From: Cladochytrium replicatum
Lineage: Eukaryota > Chytridiomycota > Chytridiomycetes > Cladochytriales > Cladochytriaceae
NCBI GenBank assembly: GCA_025526935.1
Contig: JAHLKD010000056.1
Span: 124,001 to 188,000 of the forward strand
DNA length: 64,000 nucleotides
Direction: 5' to 3'
Below the pieces are notes generated by a model. It searched no databases, was not told where the DNA came from, and was given only the letters and a program-made list of their open reading frames with translations. Position numbers and translations under genes: made by a program. Below are positions 48,913-62,067 of this stretch, one piece after another. How positions within the stretch are numbered: the stretch's first letter is position 1; every line of letters starts with the position of its first letter.

Positions 48913-51256
48913 AAATGAGTTTCTTTCGGTTTGTTTTCTGATGATTTAGGTTCTTGAAGCATCCGGGGCTTTTTGTTGATTGTGTTTTTGTTCGGTTGCG
49001 GTGAGGAGGAGCAAGCGATTTGTGCTATTTTATTGCGAGTTGTTTTTTCCACGCTTCTGTTGTATTTTTTTCTTTCCATCGTGCTTTGTCCTTCCACCAA
49101 AGCATATGAGCTCGATTCATTCAACTTTTCACACTGCATTATTTTTTCTTGGGGTGTTTACACTTTATAACTTTATGCTGACCTCCAAATGCCTAGTCTG
49201 TGTGTTTGTAACTGTTCTATAGCAACGGGTTCTAATTCTTAAGACCTTCTCGGAGCGGATGTTATTTCCTCTAGTGTTTATGATTTTTGCGTTGGCTGAG
49301 TTCGTGACAGTCGATTGTTTTCAACATGTGTTGGTGTTGCTTTCCCACACACACGCACATACATACAAACACACAGACACATACACACTTTCTCTCTCCC
49401 TCTCTCTCTTATGAAATCATTTTATTTGCATGCACTTCATGAATGCCAAAGATTAACTCGAAGCCAAACAATTATTTGGGATCGTGCAAAAGGCGTAACA
49501 GGCCATTAGTTCTCTCCTTCTTTGGGGTCTTTGCAGTATTATTGGCAGGCGATTTGGGTGTTTTGGCTCATCCTTCACTACCCTCTCAAGCTCGTCCTAC
49601 GCTGCCACGCGCTTCTCAAGCTGATCCACATGCAGAACCCGACGCTGTTCTGCTTGAACGCCACAACTCCGCCGTTTTACTCTCCGTGTCGTATTAAAAC
49701 TGCGTCATGGATCGGCTTTTCCAAAGGCTCTTCTGCGGCGCTAGATACCCGAGGATAGAGCATGAGGCATTCTTGGGCTTTTTCCTCCAAAGACCGTGAG
49801 GAGCCCGGGGCCTGCATTTCTCTGTAAATTGCAGCAGTTGGCACAGCCAGGCATCCAAAGCGATGTACGCACCGAACCTAGTCAGATCACGTGAACATGC
49901 GCTGTGCAATTAAAGGGTGCAATACAGTGTAATATTGGCACAAAATTTATTTGGGGTAGGAGTCTCGCTCAAGCGCAACAAAGAAGAGCCTCGGTGGAAA
50001 GGGGTAATAGTCATCAAATTGTGAGGGAGCTACATAGAACAACGATTGTTGTGCTAGTGCGCCCACGAGCGATTGCGCGGTCAGATCACTTTGCTCGGGC
50101 AATACTCGGTGGGTGTACTTGCACACAGTCAACCTGATAGGGATGTGCAAAATTGGAATACAGGTTCGACGAGTGAAGGATGGATGGAACGGTACCCGGT
50201 TGCCAGAATGAATAGCGGGGTAGCCCCTTTTAAATGCTGCGTTGTGGCCGATCCCGGATCTCAGGTAAAACTTGCAAAAAAAATATAATGGCTCCGTGCT
50301 GCTATTATTTCGAGAAATTATAGAGAAAACAATCAAATTTGTATTCTGCTGCTGTCACAAAGTAATGGTATGCGGCTTGGTTGGGGGGTTGTGTGGAAGA
50401 AGGTCCAAAGCTTGGCTGTGATCTCATTGATCTGTGCGGTTAGGGGTCTGTTTTTGGACCTTGAAGTTGTTTGGGCCATGCCGTAAGCAGCTCACTCCCA
50501 ATCCTGGGGATATGACCACACTTCCATGATCGGGCGGCCCGGTGAACCGCCACTCCCCTCTTACTCACTTAATATTGATCATATCTCGTCATCTAATGCC
50601 GATGCAAGGGGCAAACCGAGTAACCTTTGACATCTCGCAGGGCGCAGTCAGTAATTTTATCCTCGGCCAACCACACATCAGAAATCAGCTGTTAAAGTGC
50701 GTGGTCCATTGATGGTCGGCAAGTTAGCTATCTTCCAGCTCAGGATCACGTTTTCACAGGCTGCAGAGCGTTGGCGAGATACCGGTATCTTGGATCGAAT
50801 GCAGTGTTCCTCGGGCCGCAAATGACTTTGGGGCCGGGCTTGAAAATTTGACATAAAGTTGGAAGTTGATCGTTTCCGCAACCGGGGAGCAGAAGCGGGA
50901 ACACTTTGTGAAGCGCCGGGCTCGCGGAATTGAATTGTGACAGCGTGTATCTCCAAAGGGAACTTTTCGATGGCAGAATCTTGTCTGTGATCTCCATACC
51001 ACCAAGAACACCTCGGTTTCAAGAGATGAAGAAACGGAGCATATATTGTTCAAACATGGATTACACATTTGGTGGTGCTTGCAGTGACCGCCACACCATC
51101 TCCACCACCGCAGCGTTCTTTCTCGAATTTGCATTTGTACTGTCATTGATCAACGCATGTATCAATCTGCTAAAGCTTGCCCACTGTATGAGAGAACTGG
51201 AGACTCCCCTAAGTGAAACCAATAAATAGCTGAATCGCTCATTCTCCCGCTTCTTA
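48913..51256. other. 2.3 kb convergent intergenic region with a CA/CT microsatellite
   Basis: No gene is supported between the ends of the chitin synthase and MSH6. A simple-sequence tract of CACACA/ACATAC units followed by CTCTCT units lies at about 49347-49410. Short frames such as 49522-49758 have a hydrophobic start but no recognisable motif. No tRNA, rRNA or terminal repeats were seen. Confidence 0.55.
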
Positions 51257-54200
51257 TTACCTCTGCCCACCAGCTTTTTTTGCATCTTGGCTTCGTTCAA
51301 AGTTCTTTGCTACGCTCTCGGCTCTCTGCACAATCTGAAACAGAAATCAAAATTTCGTCAAAAAGAAGCAACGTAAAAAGTTCTTACGTCCATTGGGACG
51401 CCTGCTAAAGAGGCGACATTCATTCCAAATGAGCTTGGGGAAACACCGTCTATAAGCTTGTACAGGAAAGTCACCTCCTTCCTAGAATCGCAAGATCATT
51501 CCTTATCATCAACAGGCATGAAGAATAAACAAACTGATCGCCATCTGCCAGAAAGCTCATGTACATGCATCGAACTAGCCGCATATTCGTGAATTCTTCC
51601 GTCAAGCTATAGTGCGTCGAGAAAAGCCCAAGGCACCCCACATGGATTGTCAAGTAGTGAAGCACCGCATAAGCAATCGCGTAACTGTTTGCTAGATGTC
51701 AAACTAGATCCTGATTTGTGGTCTTATGTTAACTAGCGTACCCGTCGAACGTAGATGTTCCTCTACCAAGCTCATCCAAAATAACCAGGGAACGAGGTGT
51801 CGCCTCGGAAAGAATCTTTGAAGTTTCGGAAAGTTCGACCATAAATGTTGATTGCCCAGAGAGAATACTGTCATTCGCGCCTATTCAATTGTCAGCACAG
51901 CGGTTAAGTAAAGATTGATGCAAAACTTTACCGATGCGGGTGAAGATTCGATCAAATGCCGACAAACGGCATTTTTGGGCAGGAACGTAGCATCCTATTT
52001 GGGCAAGGATTACCGCGATACATGTCTGCCATTTGCTTTATCAGTACTGCCCTTTCTCATAACAAAGGATCACACTTGCCTGTCGCAACAACGTAGACTT
52101 GCCACCCATATTTGGGCCAGTCAGAAGAATGATGTTCCGACCGTCCTCACCGCCGATAGCAGTATCATTCGGGATGAAATCAGATCCTGCACTGTACCGC
52201 AAGAGTTAACCACCGTTGACTTAAAGAGTTTGACAAAATTGCCACCTTTGTACCAAGCACGGATGGCGAGCCTCTTCGAGTTCAAGGACCGGTGGGCCGT
52301 TGAGAACAAACTCTGGCCGGCATACAGGTGCTGCAAATCAACGAATCAGTAACTATCATTATTTTGGTTGAGTGCATCCATTCTCACCTCCAAAACAAGA
52401 CTTTGTTTGAGCCAAACAAATGAAACAATCGAGCTCTGCAACGTTTCGTACAACTTTTAGCCTAGTTGGAGACCTTTGATAAGATAAACCGTTTTAAGCC
52501 ATGCTTGCTACCTACCATTCCGGAAAGTTTTCGTCGAACTTCTTGAAGAAGTTGGATTTGATATTCCGCAACGCCTGTGCCTATGAGGTTAAGGAAAACA
52601 ACATATCACGTGGATTTGATAGCATAGTGCTTTGGCATGGATATCATCCCTGATCTCCTTTGCTTCTGCCATCTCCGTAACGAGCGGCGAGATGAAAGGA
52701 TTCCAGTATCGATAAACTTTCTGCATGCCAGAATTAAATTACAAACCCTATCAATTTCCACAGATTTTAGTACCTGGGTCTGCGACATGACCGTCCAATC
52801 TTTGGGCACTTTAACCTTTGCGGGTAACTCCAGTTGGAACAACTCTTTGCCCATATCTTTGTATGATATCTCGCTAAGCCTGACTTCAAATGATTAAGTC
52901 ATTCCTAACGAAACATACAGGACGTACCGAACGCCCAATTTCTGAGACTGTTCAACACGATGTTGCTCAAATTGCTTTTCGATCCTATCAACTTCTCCCT
53001 GTGCATTGTCGTAATCTTCATCGTGTTGAGGGTGCGGAGCTATCGCATCTGTGGTTGTTTTTATGAACACGCATCTCTTTTATATATGACAATGGCATTA
53101 CCGTTTTGTACCGCTTCGTTGTGATCAAAGGCAGTTTTGAAGAATTCCAACTGCTTGCGGAGAACGTCGGGGATACCCTCTTGGCATATCTGCGCTAATC
53201 TTCTTGAATGGAACTCTTTGATGTAAGGTTCAACACTCTCGTATAGTTCCTAACATCATTTGTTAGGATATGCAACATTTACATTTATGGCGGAAAAACG
53301 ACATACCACAAGCTTCTCAAACGCAGAAAGAGCTGCCACGAACTCCTTAACCTTGCAAGTCCCTCCGTGAATCCTGGCGATTGATCGTTCCAGGTCGGGG
53401 AGTGAACGTAAGGTAGTTTGCAAGCTCACTGCGCACGCTCAATATCAGTATCGAGCTCAGAACGAAGCGGCAATCTCACTTTGAACTCCAACGATGTCAT
53501 TAAGGTCATCGATTGCGTTTAGCCTATCAGAGATTGCAACTGCTGAGCGCAGAGGGTGGCAAACCCATCTGTATTCAAGCAGATGTCAGAGTGTAACAAG
53601 GAGCACATTTACGAATTCGTACCCCTTGAGCATTCGCTTGCCCATCGGCGACTGACATTGATTCAGCAGCTTAAATAGCGTTCCGGTGTCAGAATTGTCA
53701 ACGGAGTTCTCAAAAATCTCCAGGTTCACGAGAGTCTGCCCATCGAGAATCAAACTGGTGGAATGCCGGATCGGATCTGATTGTCCATTGGATGAGCTAA
53801 GCGAACGAGGCGTTACTTTCATTCTTACCGTAGATTTCAAAGTTCTTGGCTGAGAGAAGGTCTTTATCGATTTTTAGCTATGCGACGAAAATGCTGAGCC
53901 AAATCGACTGCTGTTCTTTAAATGATTGCTTACTGATCTCAGATAGAACATGAGTCCTCCAAACGCAGACAAAGCAAGCTCTTTGCTTTCCATTTCACGT
54001 AGTGCTTGCGGCCAGCTCTCTATGAAAATTGGATCAGTTTGTTTACCCATGGTTGAAGCTCAACCAACCGGTTTCATTCTTCATCATTGTATCGCCATCA
54101 GCCTCTCCATCTCCGCCAGTAAAAGCACGAGAAAATAGAATCTCTTGTTTGGTCTTTTCTGCATCCCAAAACTCCAGTTCGGGTTTCAAATGATTGACCT

Positions 54201-56102
54201 GCGGCCTCTCCAACGAGTTCTTGATGATTCTGTTGGTTTTTGTGCTGATACGACTCTATGCAATGTTACTTGGTCGGCAAGTTGTCATTTACATCCCTTG
54301 TTCATCTACCTTCTCAAGAACTAGCTCCTTTGGCTTTAGTTGAAGAAGCAGCGTCTCGAATTGCGTTCGCTCAGCATCATCCACAAACTGGCATAAACTG
54401 AACTCGGCTGTAGAAGTATCCACAAAACAAATTCCGAATGTCGGACCTGAAGACTCGCTCATATCACTTTCCTTTTATCACGCGCGTCAGTTCTTCTTCT
54501 GATTTTTCTTTGGTCGTAAGTCACCTTAACAGCCATGCAGTATGTATGCATGTCTTGAGTGAGTAAACTCGAGTCGATCAAGGTCCCTGCGGTAAGAACC
54601 GATGTCAATTGACGCCGGATGACTTTCTCAGTCCCAGAGCCCTATCACGAACATATATAAACACTTCTCGAAACAGGTGAGCAGTACTCACCTTGTCTTT
54701 CCGTTCACGAAGAGATTTTCCGACTGCCGTTTCCATTTGGTCCACCTTAGCCACCTGTAAAATTCAAACTGTTCAGCGAAGCTTGCTTTGCTGTGAAAGG
54801 AATGACGGTAACCTTGTGGCCTTTCGCGATGAATTGAGCCGCCTGCAAACTTCTTGTTAAGAGACGTTAGGCTGTTTCTCCAAGTCGTCTCACCCAATAT
54901 TCAAACGACTTTTCAGGCACTCCGACCATCTTCATGTTGACGCGATCAGTGAGCTTCAAATCAAACTGCTGATGTCCGATGTCAGCATCGTTCTCGTACA
55001 GCTCTTCTCAAAGCTTCAGGACGATCCAAATATTCAAGTTTTCATCGAGTCTCACTTACCATAGAACTTTCCCTTTTTGAAGAATACAACGGTATCCCAA
55101 TGCTGAGACTTGATCTCCCAAAACTGGCGCTCGAAATCGGTGAACGATTTCCATGCACTCTGGGGCACGAGCAAAGTGCGCACATCATATTCGGGGTCGG
55201 AAGGACGTCGTCCTTCTGCATCACGAACATCTACGAGCCAACCGTAACGCTCGTCATTCTTCTGTTTCTTCGTCACTGAAGCTTGTGCCTGATACCGACA
55301 ATAAATCTTGTGAGACGAAGTGATGTAATACTTTTGCAATACCTTCTTTTCTGCTGATTTGGTGTTGAATGCCAAATGCTGGCGAACAACAGGTCATAAG
55401 AAAGAACGAGGGTTTGGAAATCCACGTGGTGAGTACCTTTATACTTTCGGAAACTGGGGTTCGTGGACCAACGGAAGAAGTTGGCGTGACTGGTCTAGAT
55501 GACGTCGAGCGCACTGAATCACTCCCAACCGAACGATTCTCTACTCGGCACTGTCAGAAACTGAACATTCCCAGCGATATAAAAATACCAATATCCGATT
55601 CATCGTCTTCTAGAACACGCTTGCGTGATCGCACCGAAGGAGTCTTGACTGTCCAGTCAAAACAATATGAGAGAATGTAATTGGACTCGGTTCAATAGGT
55701 TCAATAGCCTACCGATGTTCTCTTCTTCATCGTCAATATCTTCGGAAACGGTCCGGATGCGTTTCTACAGGTGGAAGAAGCAAAGCTGTAAGAAAGAGGA
55801 AAGGTGGACTACTAGAGACCTACCAACGGCGTTACATGTGAATCGTCCTTCTCTGCGTCAACAGGGCGCTTTTTTGGAAGATCAATCGAGCTAGGTGTGC
55901 GGCCGTTATTGATGCTACTCGGTGTACCAGCTGAGCTTGGAGCATTCGACGTGGACCTTTGGAAAGTTGGGGTTTTCAATTGCGACGATGTCCGCGACAC
56001 ATCTGGGGTAGAGCTTGCACTCGAGCCACCGTTCGTCTTTGGCTGAGAAGATGCACTTCCGGGCACCACCGAAAAGAAGGAGGTGATGGAACGTTGCGAC
56101 AT
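51257..56102 (-). CDS. MSH6: DNA mismatch repair ATPase MSH6
   Basis: Partner of MSH2 in the MutS-alpha complex that recognises base mismatches. The start at 56102 gives the PCNA-binding box [13 protein letters not shown], then a disordered linker and [20 protein letters not shown]. The mismatch-binding domain has [20 protein letters not shown], then [20 protein letters not shown] (the F-x-E motif region), [20 protein letters not shown] and KGHKVT. The C-terminal ATPase has Walker [16 protein letters not shown] (about 52087-52131), then [39 protein letters not shown] and Walker [21 protein letters not shown]. The end is [20 protein letters not shown] and [16 protein letters not shown] at 51257. 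About 25 short introns; one after Walker A uses a GC donor. The N-terminal PIP box with a long linker separates it from MSH2. Confidence 0.93.
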
Positions 56103-56229
56103 CTTAATCTGAGGTGGGTCGGGACACTAACTTCCTTTTTGGGTTGCAATTCTGGTGTGGCTGGACTAGTGTTTGGTTTATATATTTTGGTGAACGTTAT
56201 ATTAGGTTTGTTCCCTGCCTAATTCTCAT

Positions 56230-57180
56230 CTACTCTTCCTTTGGGTAGGGCGGTCCAAACAAATGGTCGTCCTGCTCCCAGTTGTGCTTGATCTTCGAAT
56301 CAGAGACGTCCACACGCGTCCCAGGCTCAATTAAGAAATCGGATGCCTTCTCAAACATCTCGGGGAAGCTGATGCGGTAAAGCCCAGGCTTGTGAATCCC
56401 AAACTTTGCTCCTTCCTGCATAATCAATGCGTCATCCGAGGCACGTAGCCTGTTCTCGTACGAGATCGCCATGCTCTCCAATGTTTCCTCGGGAGTGTGC
56501 ATACGAAGCTGCATCCATGCCGTCAGCGGGTGCTCGCCGTTTTTATTGTTGGGCAATGCGGCGATAACGTAGGCAAGGATTCCGGCAAAACCAAGGATAC
56601 CGTAGAGGCGGGTATTCGTGCGACTGGAGCTCGCAGCGAGCTCTTGAGCGGTAGGGGGGTGCTCGGGTTCCACTTCAACCTTGACGGCGTTGTCCTGGAA
56701 ATAACCGGACCAGTACTGTTCGTGCGGCCATCTATAAATGTCTCGGTTAGTATTCGCCATTAAGAATTGCTGCCAATTGACCAAGTAGAGCCACAGCGAC
56801 TAGAGCACACGCTATCCCTTGGTAAACTCGTTCCCCGAAAATCATTCCCGTCCAATCTCAGGTCATTTTGGGATACGATATCCAGCCCTCCAACTGAAAT
56901 TACTTTAGTTGGACAGGTGCAAATAAATTCTAATAATATCTTCTCTTTTATCGCTCCAGACAGTTCACCGTTCACACAACAGCACAGCAACGTACTCTCT
57001 GGCAATCTTCAAATATTCCTCCGGGTGGATAGGTGGACCAGCGGGGTGGTGATGGTCATCGTGGTGGTCGTTGTTGTGATCGTTGTGCCCGCCAGCAACG
57101 ACTCGAGTGCCTGTACTTAACGGCCTGGCTGGAATTAAGCGGACTCCAGCGAATCGCCTTGCTGCAGCGAAGCGCATCAT
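56230..57180 (-). CDS. Mitochondrial inner-membrane protein, possibly a complex I accessory subunit
   Basis: The start at 57180 gives a mitochondrial presequence (MMRFAAARRFAGVRLIPARP), then a His/Asp/Asn-rich segment (HNDHNNDHHDDHHH) and PAGPPIHPEEYLKIARE. A long intron of about 260 nt ends in a classic TACTAAC branch point before ATTTATAG and joins to WPHEQYWSGYFQDNAVKVEV. One membrane helix follows (LYGILGFAGILAYVIAALPN), then TAWMQLRMHTPEETLESMAI and YRISFPEMFEKASDFLIEPG, ending DHLFGPPYPKEE. One transmembrane helix, a basic presequence and a PEEY...PxYWxxYF style resemble ESSS/NDUFB11-like subunits, but I cannot confirm the family. Confidence 0.6.
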
Positions 57181-57317
57181 CTGGAATAAGAAATGCACGT
57201 TAATCCTATGAATTGCATGGGCAGTTTTTACAGATCGTCGTTGCTGAGTACCTTTGGAACGTCAACGGCTGAACAATTGCCACAGCCACAGCGAACAAAA
57301 AGTTCTTCACATCAAAA

Positions 57318-58266
57318 ATGGTCAAAAAGAAGGCATCATTCCCAAAATTAGCGGGCGGTACGGCAGAGAAAGTCGCATCGAAAATGAAATGGGCAGATAG
57401 CGACGATGAAGACGAAGTGGACGGCATAGAAGAACAATCACAGCAAACATCGAAAATACAGCGGGTTATGAAGAACAAGGAACGGCAGGAAACTAGCGCA
57501 AAGTGGCAAGATGATGAAAATGATGATGACGATGATGACGCACCAGAAGAAACTTCAACAAAAGTAGCTAAAACCGCAGTGTTAGGTTCCCAAGGTTCGG
57601 TTGCATCTACGATTGCCAAGTCAGTTATACTGATTTTTGCATTAATATGAATTGAAACTGACTAAGTTTTGGAAACATAGGAAAAAGGCAGAAGAGAAGC
57701 AAAAAAGGAAGGAAAAGCAAGAACTGTTCGAGAAACGAAGAGCGGAGGAGGCACTTGCGAAAGCTGCCGCGGCGGCGGCTGTCACTTCAGACGATGATGA
57801 GCACGGGGTTGATGAAGCTCCTTCCGGCGCAGAAGACGGATCCGAAAGTGATAAGGGTGGATTCGAGGATGACGAATTATCGGAGAGCAACGCGGGTCCA
57901 TCAGAGGGTATTCAAGTGTCCCGGCTACCACAATCCCTCCTCGAAACCCCGGACGATGGGCCTATCGAGATCGAGCGCGTTAAGGCAAAGCCTCTACTAC
58001 AGCCTCGTGTAAAACTCGATCCGGCGGCTGCACCGCTTGTTCGCATCCACAAGCGGCTCGAGTCGGATTTTGATATTGCGGAACCAGTCTCGAAGGAGAC
58101 GAAGAGACGGAAGGTTCGGGGTGAGAGAGATGTGAAAGGGTTCAAAGCGGTGCCGGTCAATGAAATGGCAACGATGAGAGGAAGACCGGTTAGCGATGCT
58201 GCGCGAACGTTTAAAACAAGAGCGGTGGAGGCAAGAGTGCCAAGAGCAAATGGTATGTTTTGCTAA
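57318..58266 (+). CDS. Charged nucleolar-type protein, possibly SSU-processome related
   Basis: Exon 1 (57318-57617 approximately) reads MVKKKASFPKLAGG and a strongly acidic block (SDDEDEVDGIEEQSQQ, then a run of aspartates). After one intron come KKAEEKQKRKEKQELFEKRR, SDDDEHGVDEAPSGAEDGSE, LPQSLLETPDD, KRRKVRGERDVKGFKAVPVN and FKTRAVEARVPRANG. Alternating acidic and lysine/arginine-rich helices are typical of ribosome-biogenesis factors. The 'LP..LL...RRKVRG...VKGFKAVPVN' stretch slightly resembles U3 snoRNA-associated proteins such as Utp16/Bud21. The last exon is uncertain: a GT donor follows RANG at about 58254, so the true end may lie downstream. Confidence 0.55.
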
Positions 58267-58566
58267 AAAGAAATGCTTAACGAACTGAATAGGATTTTTT
58301 GTACTCTTCTTTCAAAGCGATTTTGAATATGTCTGCCAGAGGTTCAGGCTTCCTTCCAGTTTTTGTACGAGGTGCATTACAATAGATATTTATTCATACT
58401 TCGTTCAATGCCATATTTGGGTATCCCACATCATGGAATCCAGGAAGAACAAAAGCACTTGCCATGTGGCAACCTCGTTCACAGGCAATCCTATGCAGAA
58501 ACAGCATATATTAGCACCCAATTCTAGGTTGGCTAGGTTTGTAAACAACATGGATGATTGCAAGTC

Positions 58567-59253
58567 ATGACCAACAGTGAACAAAAACGAACCAGCGATT
58601 TCAATGGCAACGAAGAAATGGACGTGGAACAGTTTTATTTTGATCCTTATGTCGACCGAGGTGTCCAGGAGGAATTAGATGATATGGCAGCTGCTATGAT
58701 GACTGCTCTTGATCGTGTCGAGGCAAATCTCCAGCGAGCACTCGAGAAACAGGTTCGATTTTACTTTTTCATTTCTTGTGAAACTGATATTTTACAGCGT
58801 AACATTATAGAGCTAGCTTTGATCAGACAACTGCAAGATGTCAACAAGTTCACTGGTGAGTGAAGCTTGGTTAACTAAGGCACTGAAGTAACCAGATTCC
58901 TTTGAGATCGATTGATGAACGTGGGAGTGCAGCTCATGTCCGGGATCGATCCCGCCCTCCGACGCAAAGCAAGCGAGGCAGCCGACCCGAAGCACGAGAT
59001 CTTAAACGTGAAGCCCAAGTCTACCACCACCCAGGGCGAATGCGTTGATCTCACGCTTTCTCCCCCTATCGAACCTGTCGAAATCACAGATCAAGTTCAA
59101 CAAATTGAAATGGAGGGAAATCTTGATGCTGAAGAAGCTGGAAAATCATATGAAGCTACCGACTGTGAGAAATCAGAAAATGGGGACCACATCGACGGTG
59201 AAACTCCAGTGGAATCAGCGAGCGACGGATGCGATGGAGTGCGATCCGAGTAA
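58567..59253 (+). CDS. Unknown small acidic protein with a helical N-terminus
   Basis: A first exon reads MTNSEQKRTSDFNGNEEMDV, EQFYFDPYVDRGVQEELDDM and MMTALDRVEANLQRALEKQ, joined over a short intron to RNIIELALIRQLQDVNKFT. The rest is either the frame from 58912 (LMSGIDPALRRKASEAADPK, CVDLTLSPPIEPVEITD, acidic end DGVRSE at 59253) or another frame; the splice phase after NKFT is unresolved. A helical, acidic protein with a DLTLSPP segment that resembles a SUMO-interaction-type motif (hydrophobic core VDLTL). Family not recognised. Confidence 0.5.
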
Positions 59254-59378
59254 CAGCGAGTCATTTCGATAGATATCTCTGTGAAGATAAGACATTCTTA
59301 ATTTGAACAAATGAAACACCGCGTGTCAGGTGACAACGTGTTGGTTATCAAGGAAAGTGTGCATCTACTAATAATACC

Positions 59379-61024
59379 ATGGAAGAAGACTCGTTCGTGC
59401 CTGCCGCGGCTGTGAAGATCGCTATCTCCGGGGGGGGCATCGGGGGATTGACTCTCGCACTCGCGCTTAAGAAAAATCTGGGCATCACTGCAACCGTTTA
59501 CGAGCAGGCCCCACAGTTTGGTAAGTACAAGCACCTGATAGTCGTATGCTTGGGACTCACATCGCACCTTTCACGTCTCAGGGGATGGCGTTGGAGGCGC
59601 TATCGGAATGTACCCGAACGGACTCCGTGTCATGGGTGACATCTCTCCGTCGCTCCTCAACGCATTGCAGACCGCCGGCCGTCCGTACATGTACCGGCGG
59701 TGGCAGCGCCACGACGGCTCCGATGTTGCAGTTGCCAGCGAGCGATTCCTGTTCCCTCCGACTTCCAGGCTCCACGCAAACCCTTGGATCCGGTGGCTGT
59801 TTCCGTGGTTTAAAGCTCGCGATGACCACGAAGTGACGTCTCTGCGTTCCATCGGCATTCGGAGATGGAAAGTCCAGAGGGCACTTGTTGACGCATGCAT
59901 CGAAGCCGAAATTCCGCTTATCATGGGTACCCGAGTCAATACAATGCTGGTTGCGAAGGATCCAAAGAATGAGGCAGTACACTTGGAACTCAGCAACGGA
60001 CAGTCGAAAACGTACGATTTGGTCTTTGGATGCGATGTGAGCTCAACGGACATCCCGTTTGGGAACACTTACTGATTGATTTTCAAAAGGGTGTCAAATC
60101 TGTAATGCGAACATCACTATTTGGTGCTACATCCGACCCAGCATACACGGGGATGGTGTGTCTGATGGGTGTTGCATCCTTCAAGCATGCAAAAGACGGT
60201 ATCTGCTTCCCATCGTCTTCAACCACACACTGCCATGCATGTTTCTACTCCACTGGAGAAGACGAGCAAATCTTCCAAATGTACTTCCCGGAGGAGGAAA
60301 AGCCCGAGACCTGGAAGGTGCTTGCACCCGAGGACGCAAAAGAAGAGTGCGTGAAACTATCCACCCGTTTGAAGTAAGCAATGCCCATTGAGATAATCAA
60401 ATTCCGGACCTGACTTAAGCATTTCCATGATAAAGAGCTGATGGATGGCACCCAAGCTTCGTCGAACCAATCCTGAAATCACATAACGTTCTTAGAGTCG
60501 GCTTGCGCTCTCGCGACCCGATCCCAACGTGGTACCACCTCGCCACCGGCCGCGTCATCCTCGTTGGCGACGCCGCGCACCCGCCGGTGCCCTACATCGG
60601 CCAAGGTGCCATGATGGCGATCGAAGACGTCGGTGTCCTAGTCCGTCTGATCCGCCGCCTCGCGTGCCGTAGTTCCGGATCATCATTATACCTCTCGTTC
60701 GAGCGCGTGCACAGACACGTTCTGCCTGCGTACCAAGCGCTTCGGATTCCGAGGACAACGAAGATGCTGGCGAGCAGCAATGCGTTGGGGCGGATGCAGC
60801 TGGAACGAGCTGCGGCATCGGCGGGGCAGGCGCAGGTGAAATCGAAGAGTGTGATTGTGCGGATGAGAGAGATCTGGGCGATCCTGGTAAAGGAGTTGGG
60901 GATCAAGTTGCAGGTATTTTGGTACGGTACTTTGCCTGTGATGTGGTTTGGGAGTGGATATGAGTATTCGGTCGAGGTTGACAAGTGGATTGAAGCGAAT
61001 GCCAAAGATTTGTTGCTGGAGTAG
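59379..61024 (+). CDS. FAD-dependent monooxygenase (salicylate-hydroxylase-like)
   Basis: Aromatic-ring or secondary-metabolite hydroxylase with FAD and NAD(P)H. The N-terminus has the FAD-binding [19 protein letters not shown] (GxGxxG variant GGGIGG), then after an intron [17 protein letters not shown] and [20 protein letters not shown]. The middle DG motif is [17 protein letters not shown], and the GD motif is [20 protein letters not shown] continuing [19 protein letters not shown]. The end is [20 protein letters not shown] and LLLE at 61024. Introns at about 59520-59579, 60037-60088 and 60375-60493 restore the frame. All three flavin motifs are intact. Substrate unknown. The next gene on the same strand starts only 44 bp downstream. 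Confidence 0.92.
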
Positions 61025-61068
61025 CATTATCATTTTTCTTATTTTTTAAACCAGTTCAAATTGGGCAA

Positions 61069-61818
61069 ATGCTCACCGAAACCCGAACCAGGAGGATCGT
61101 GCTGTCCTCAAACCCCTCGCACCCCATCGACCTCAATATCCCCAGCACAGACCACCGCATATTCGCCCGTCCATGGTCCTCTTCTCTGATCCTCAGCACT
61201 CTCCTCCCCTCCATCCTCCAAACCACCGCATCATACCCTCCCAAATCCCTCGAGCTCGGCTCAGGCCTCGGCCTCGTCTCCCTCGTCGCATCCACCCTCG
61301 CCACCCAAGCCCTCGCAACCGACGTTGCCCCCGAATCCCTAGCCCTCATCTCCGCCTCCGCCTCCCTCAACTCATCAACATCCACCTGCGAAATCGCAAA
61401 ACTAAACTGGGAGGACGCTGACTCGGAGATTCTCTCCCGCGAATTCGATTTCGTGTTTGCGGCGGACGTGCTTTACATGCAGAGGGCGGTGCGTTACATT
61501 GCAAAGACACTGGGGAAGGTGGTGAGAAGGGATACGGTTGCGGTGCTCGTGGACCCGGATCGATGCTACGTCGAGGAGTTTTTGGAGGCTGTGGAGGAGC
61601 TTGGGGGCTTGGAGGTATGTGTGGTGAGAGGGGATGTGGATGCAAGCAGGTTGTATCGGTGCGAGGGTGGAGAGGATGAGATCAAAGAATTTACGGCGGC
61701 AAAAAGGTTCAACGTATTGATTGTGTGCAGTATCGGGAAGGATATCTGTGAGCTGCAAAAGACAATCGCGAAGCTATTCGGTCAAGGCAGTGGGAATGAT
61801 TCACTATATTCATCATGA
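61069..61818 (+). CDS. METTL21/EFM-type S-adenosylmethionine methyltransferase
   Basis: A single exon of 249 codons. The SAM-binding motif I is KSLELGSGLGLVSLVASTL, the acidic motif is ALATDVAPESLALISASASL, NWED follows, and the post-motif is FDFVFAADVLYMQRAV. This order (LELGSGxGL, DV/DxxxE, NWx, FDxVxAADVxY) is typical of family-16 protein lysine methyltransferases that modify elongation factors or chaperones. The region after the fold is longer than usual, ending in a Ser/Tyr tail. Catalytic core intact; target not predictable. Confidence 0.85.
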   Translation: MLTETRTRRIVLSSNPSHPIDLNIPSTDHRIFARPWSSSLILSTLLPSILQTTASYPPKSLELGSGLGLVSLVASTLATQALATDVAPESLALISASASLNSSTSTCEIAKLNWEDADSEILSREFDFVFAADVLYMQRAVRYIAKTLGKVVRRDTVAVLVDPDRCYVEEFLEAVEELGGLEVCVVRGDVDASRLYRCEGGEDEIKEFTAAKRFNVLIVCSIGKDICELQKTIAKLFGQGSGNDSLYSS

Positions 61819-62067
61819 AATCGCTGTATTGGGTTATTCTCAGCCCTGAAAGACTGCAACCGCTTGGGTTGTGGGATAGTCTCCAGCTGGAAGCTTAATG
61901 TACCAGTTTGCAAGTCGTGAATCGACATTGAGTGATTATATTAGTAGAATATCCTTCATATGGACAAAAGCCAAAAATAAAATATGAGCGAAGAACAAAA
62001 CCAAGACTGTTCGCTTTCATCAGTCGTTTTTCAAAAGGAATAAATCTCAATGAGCGATCTGAAGAAA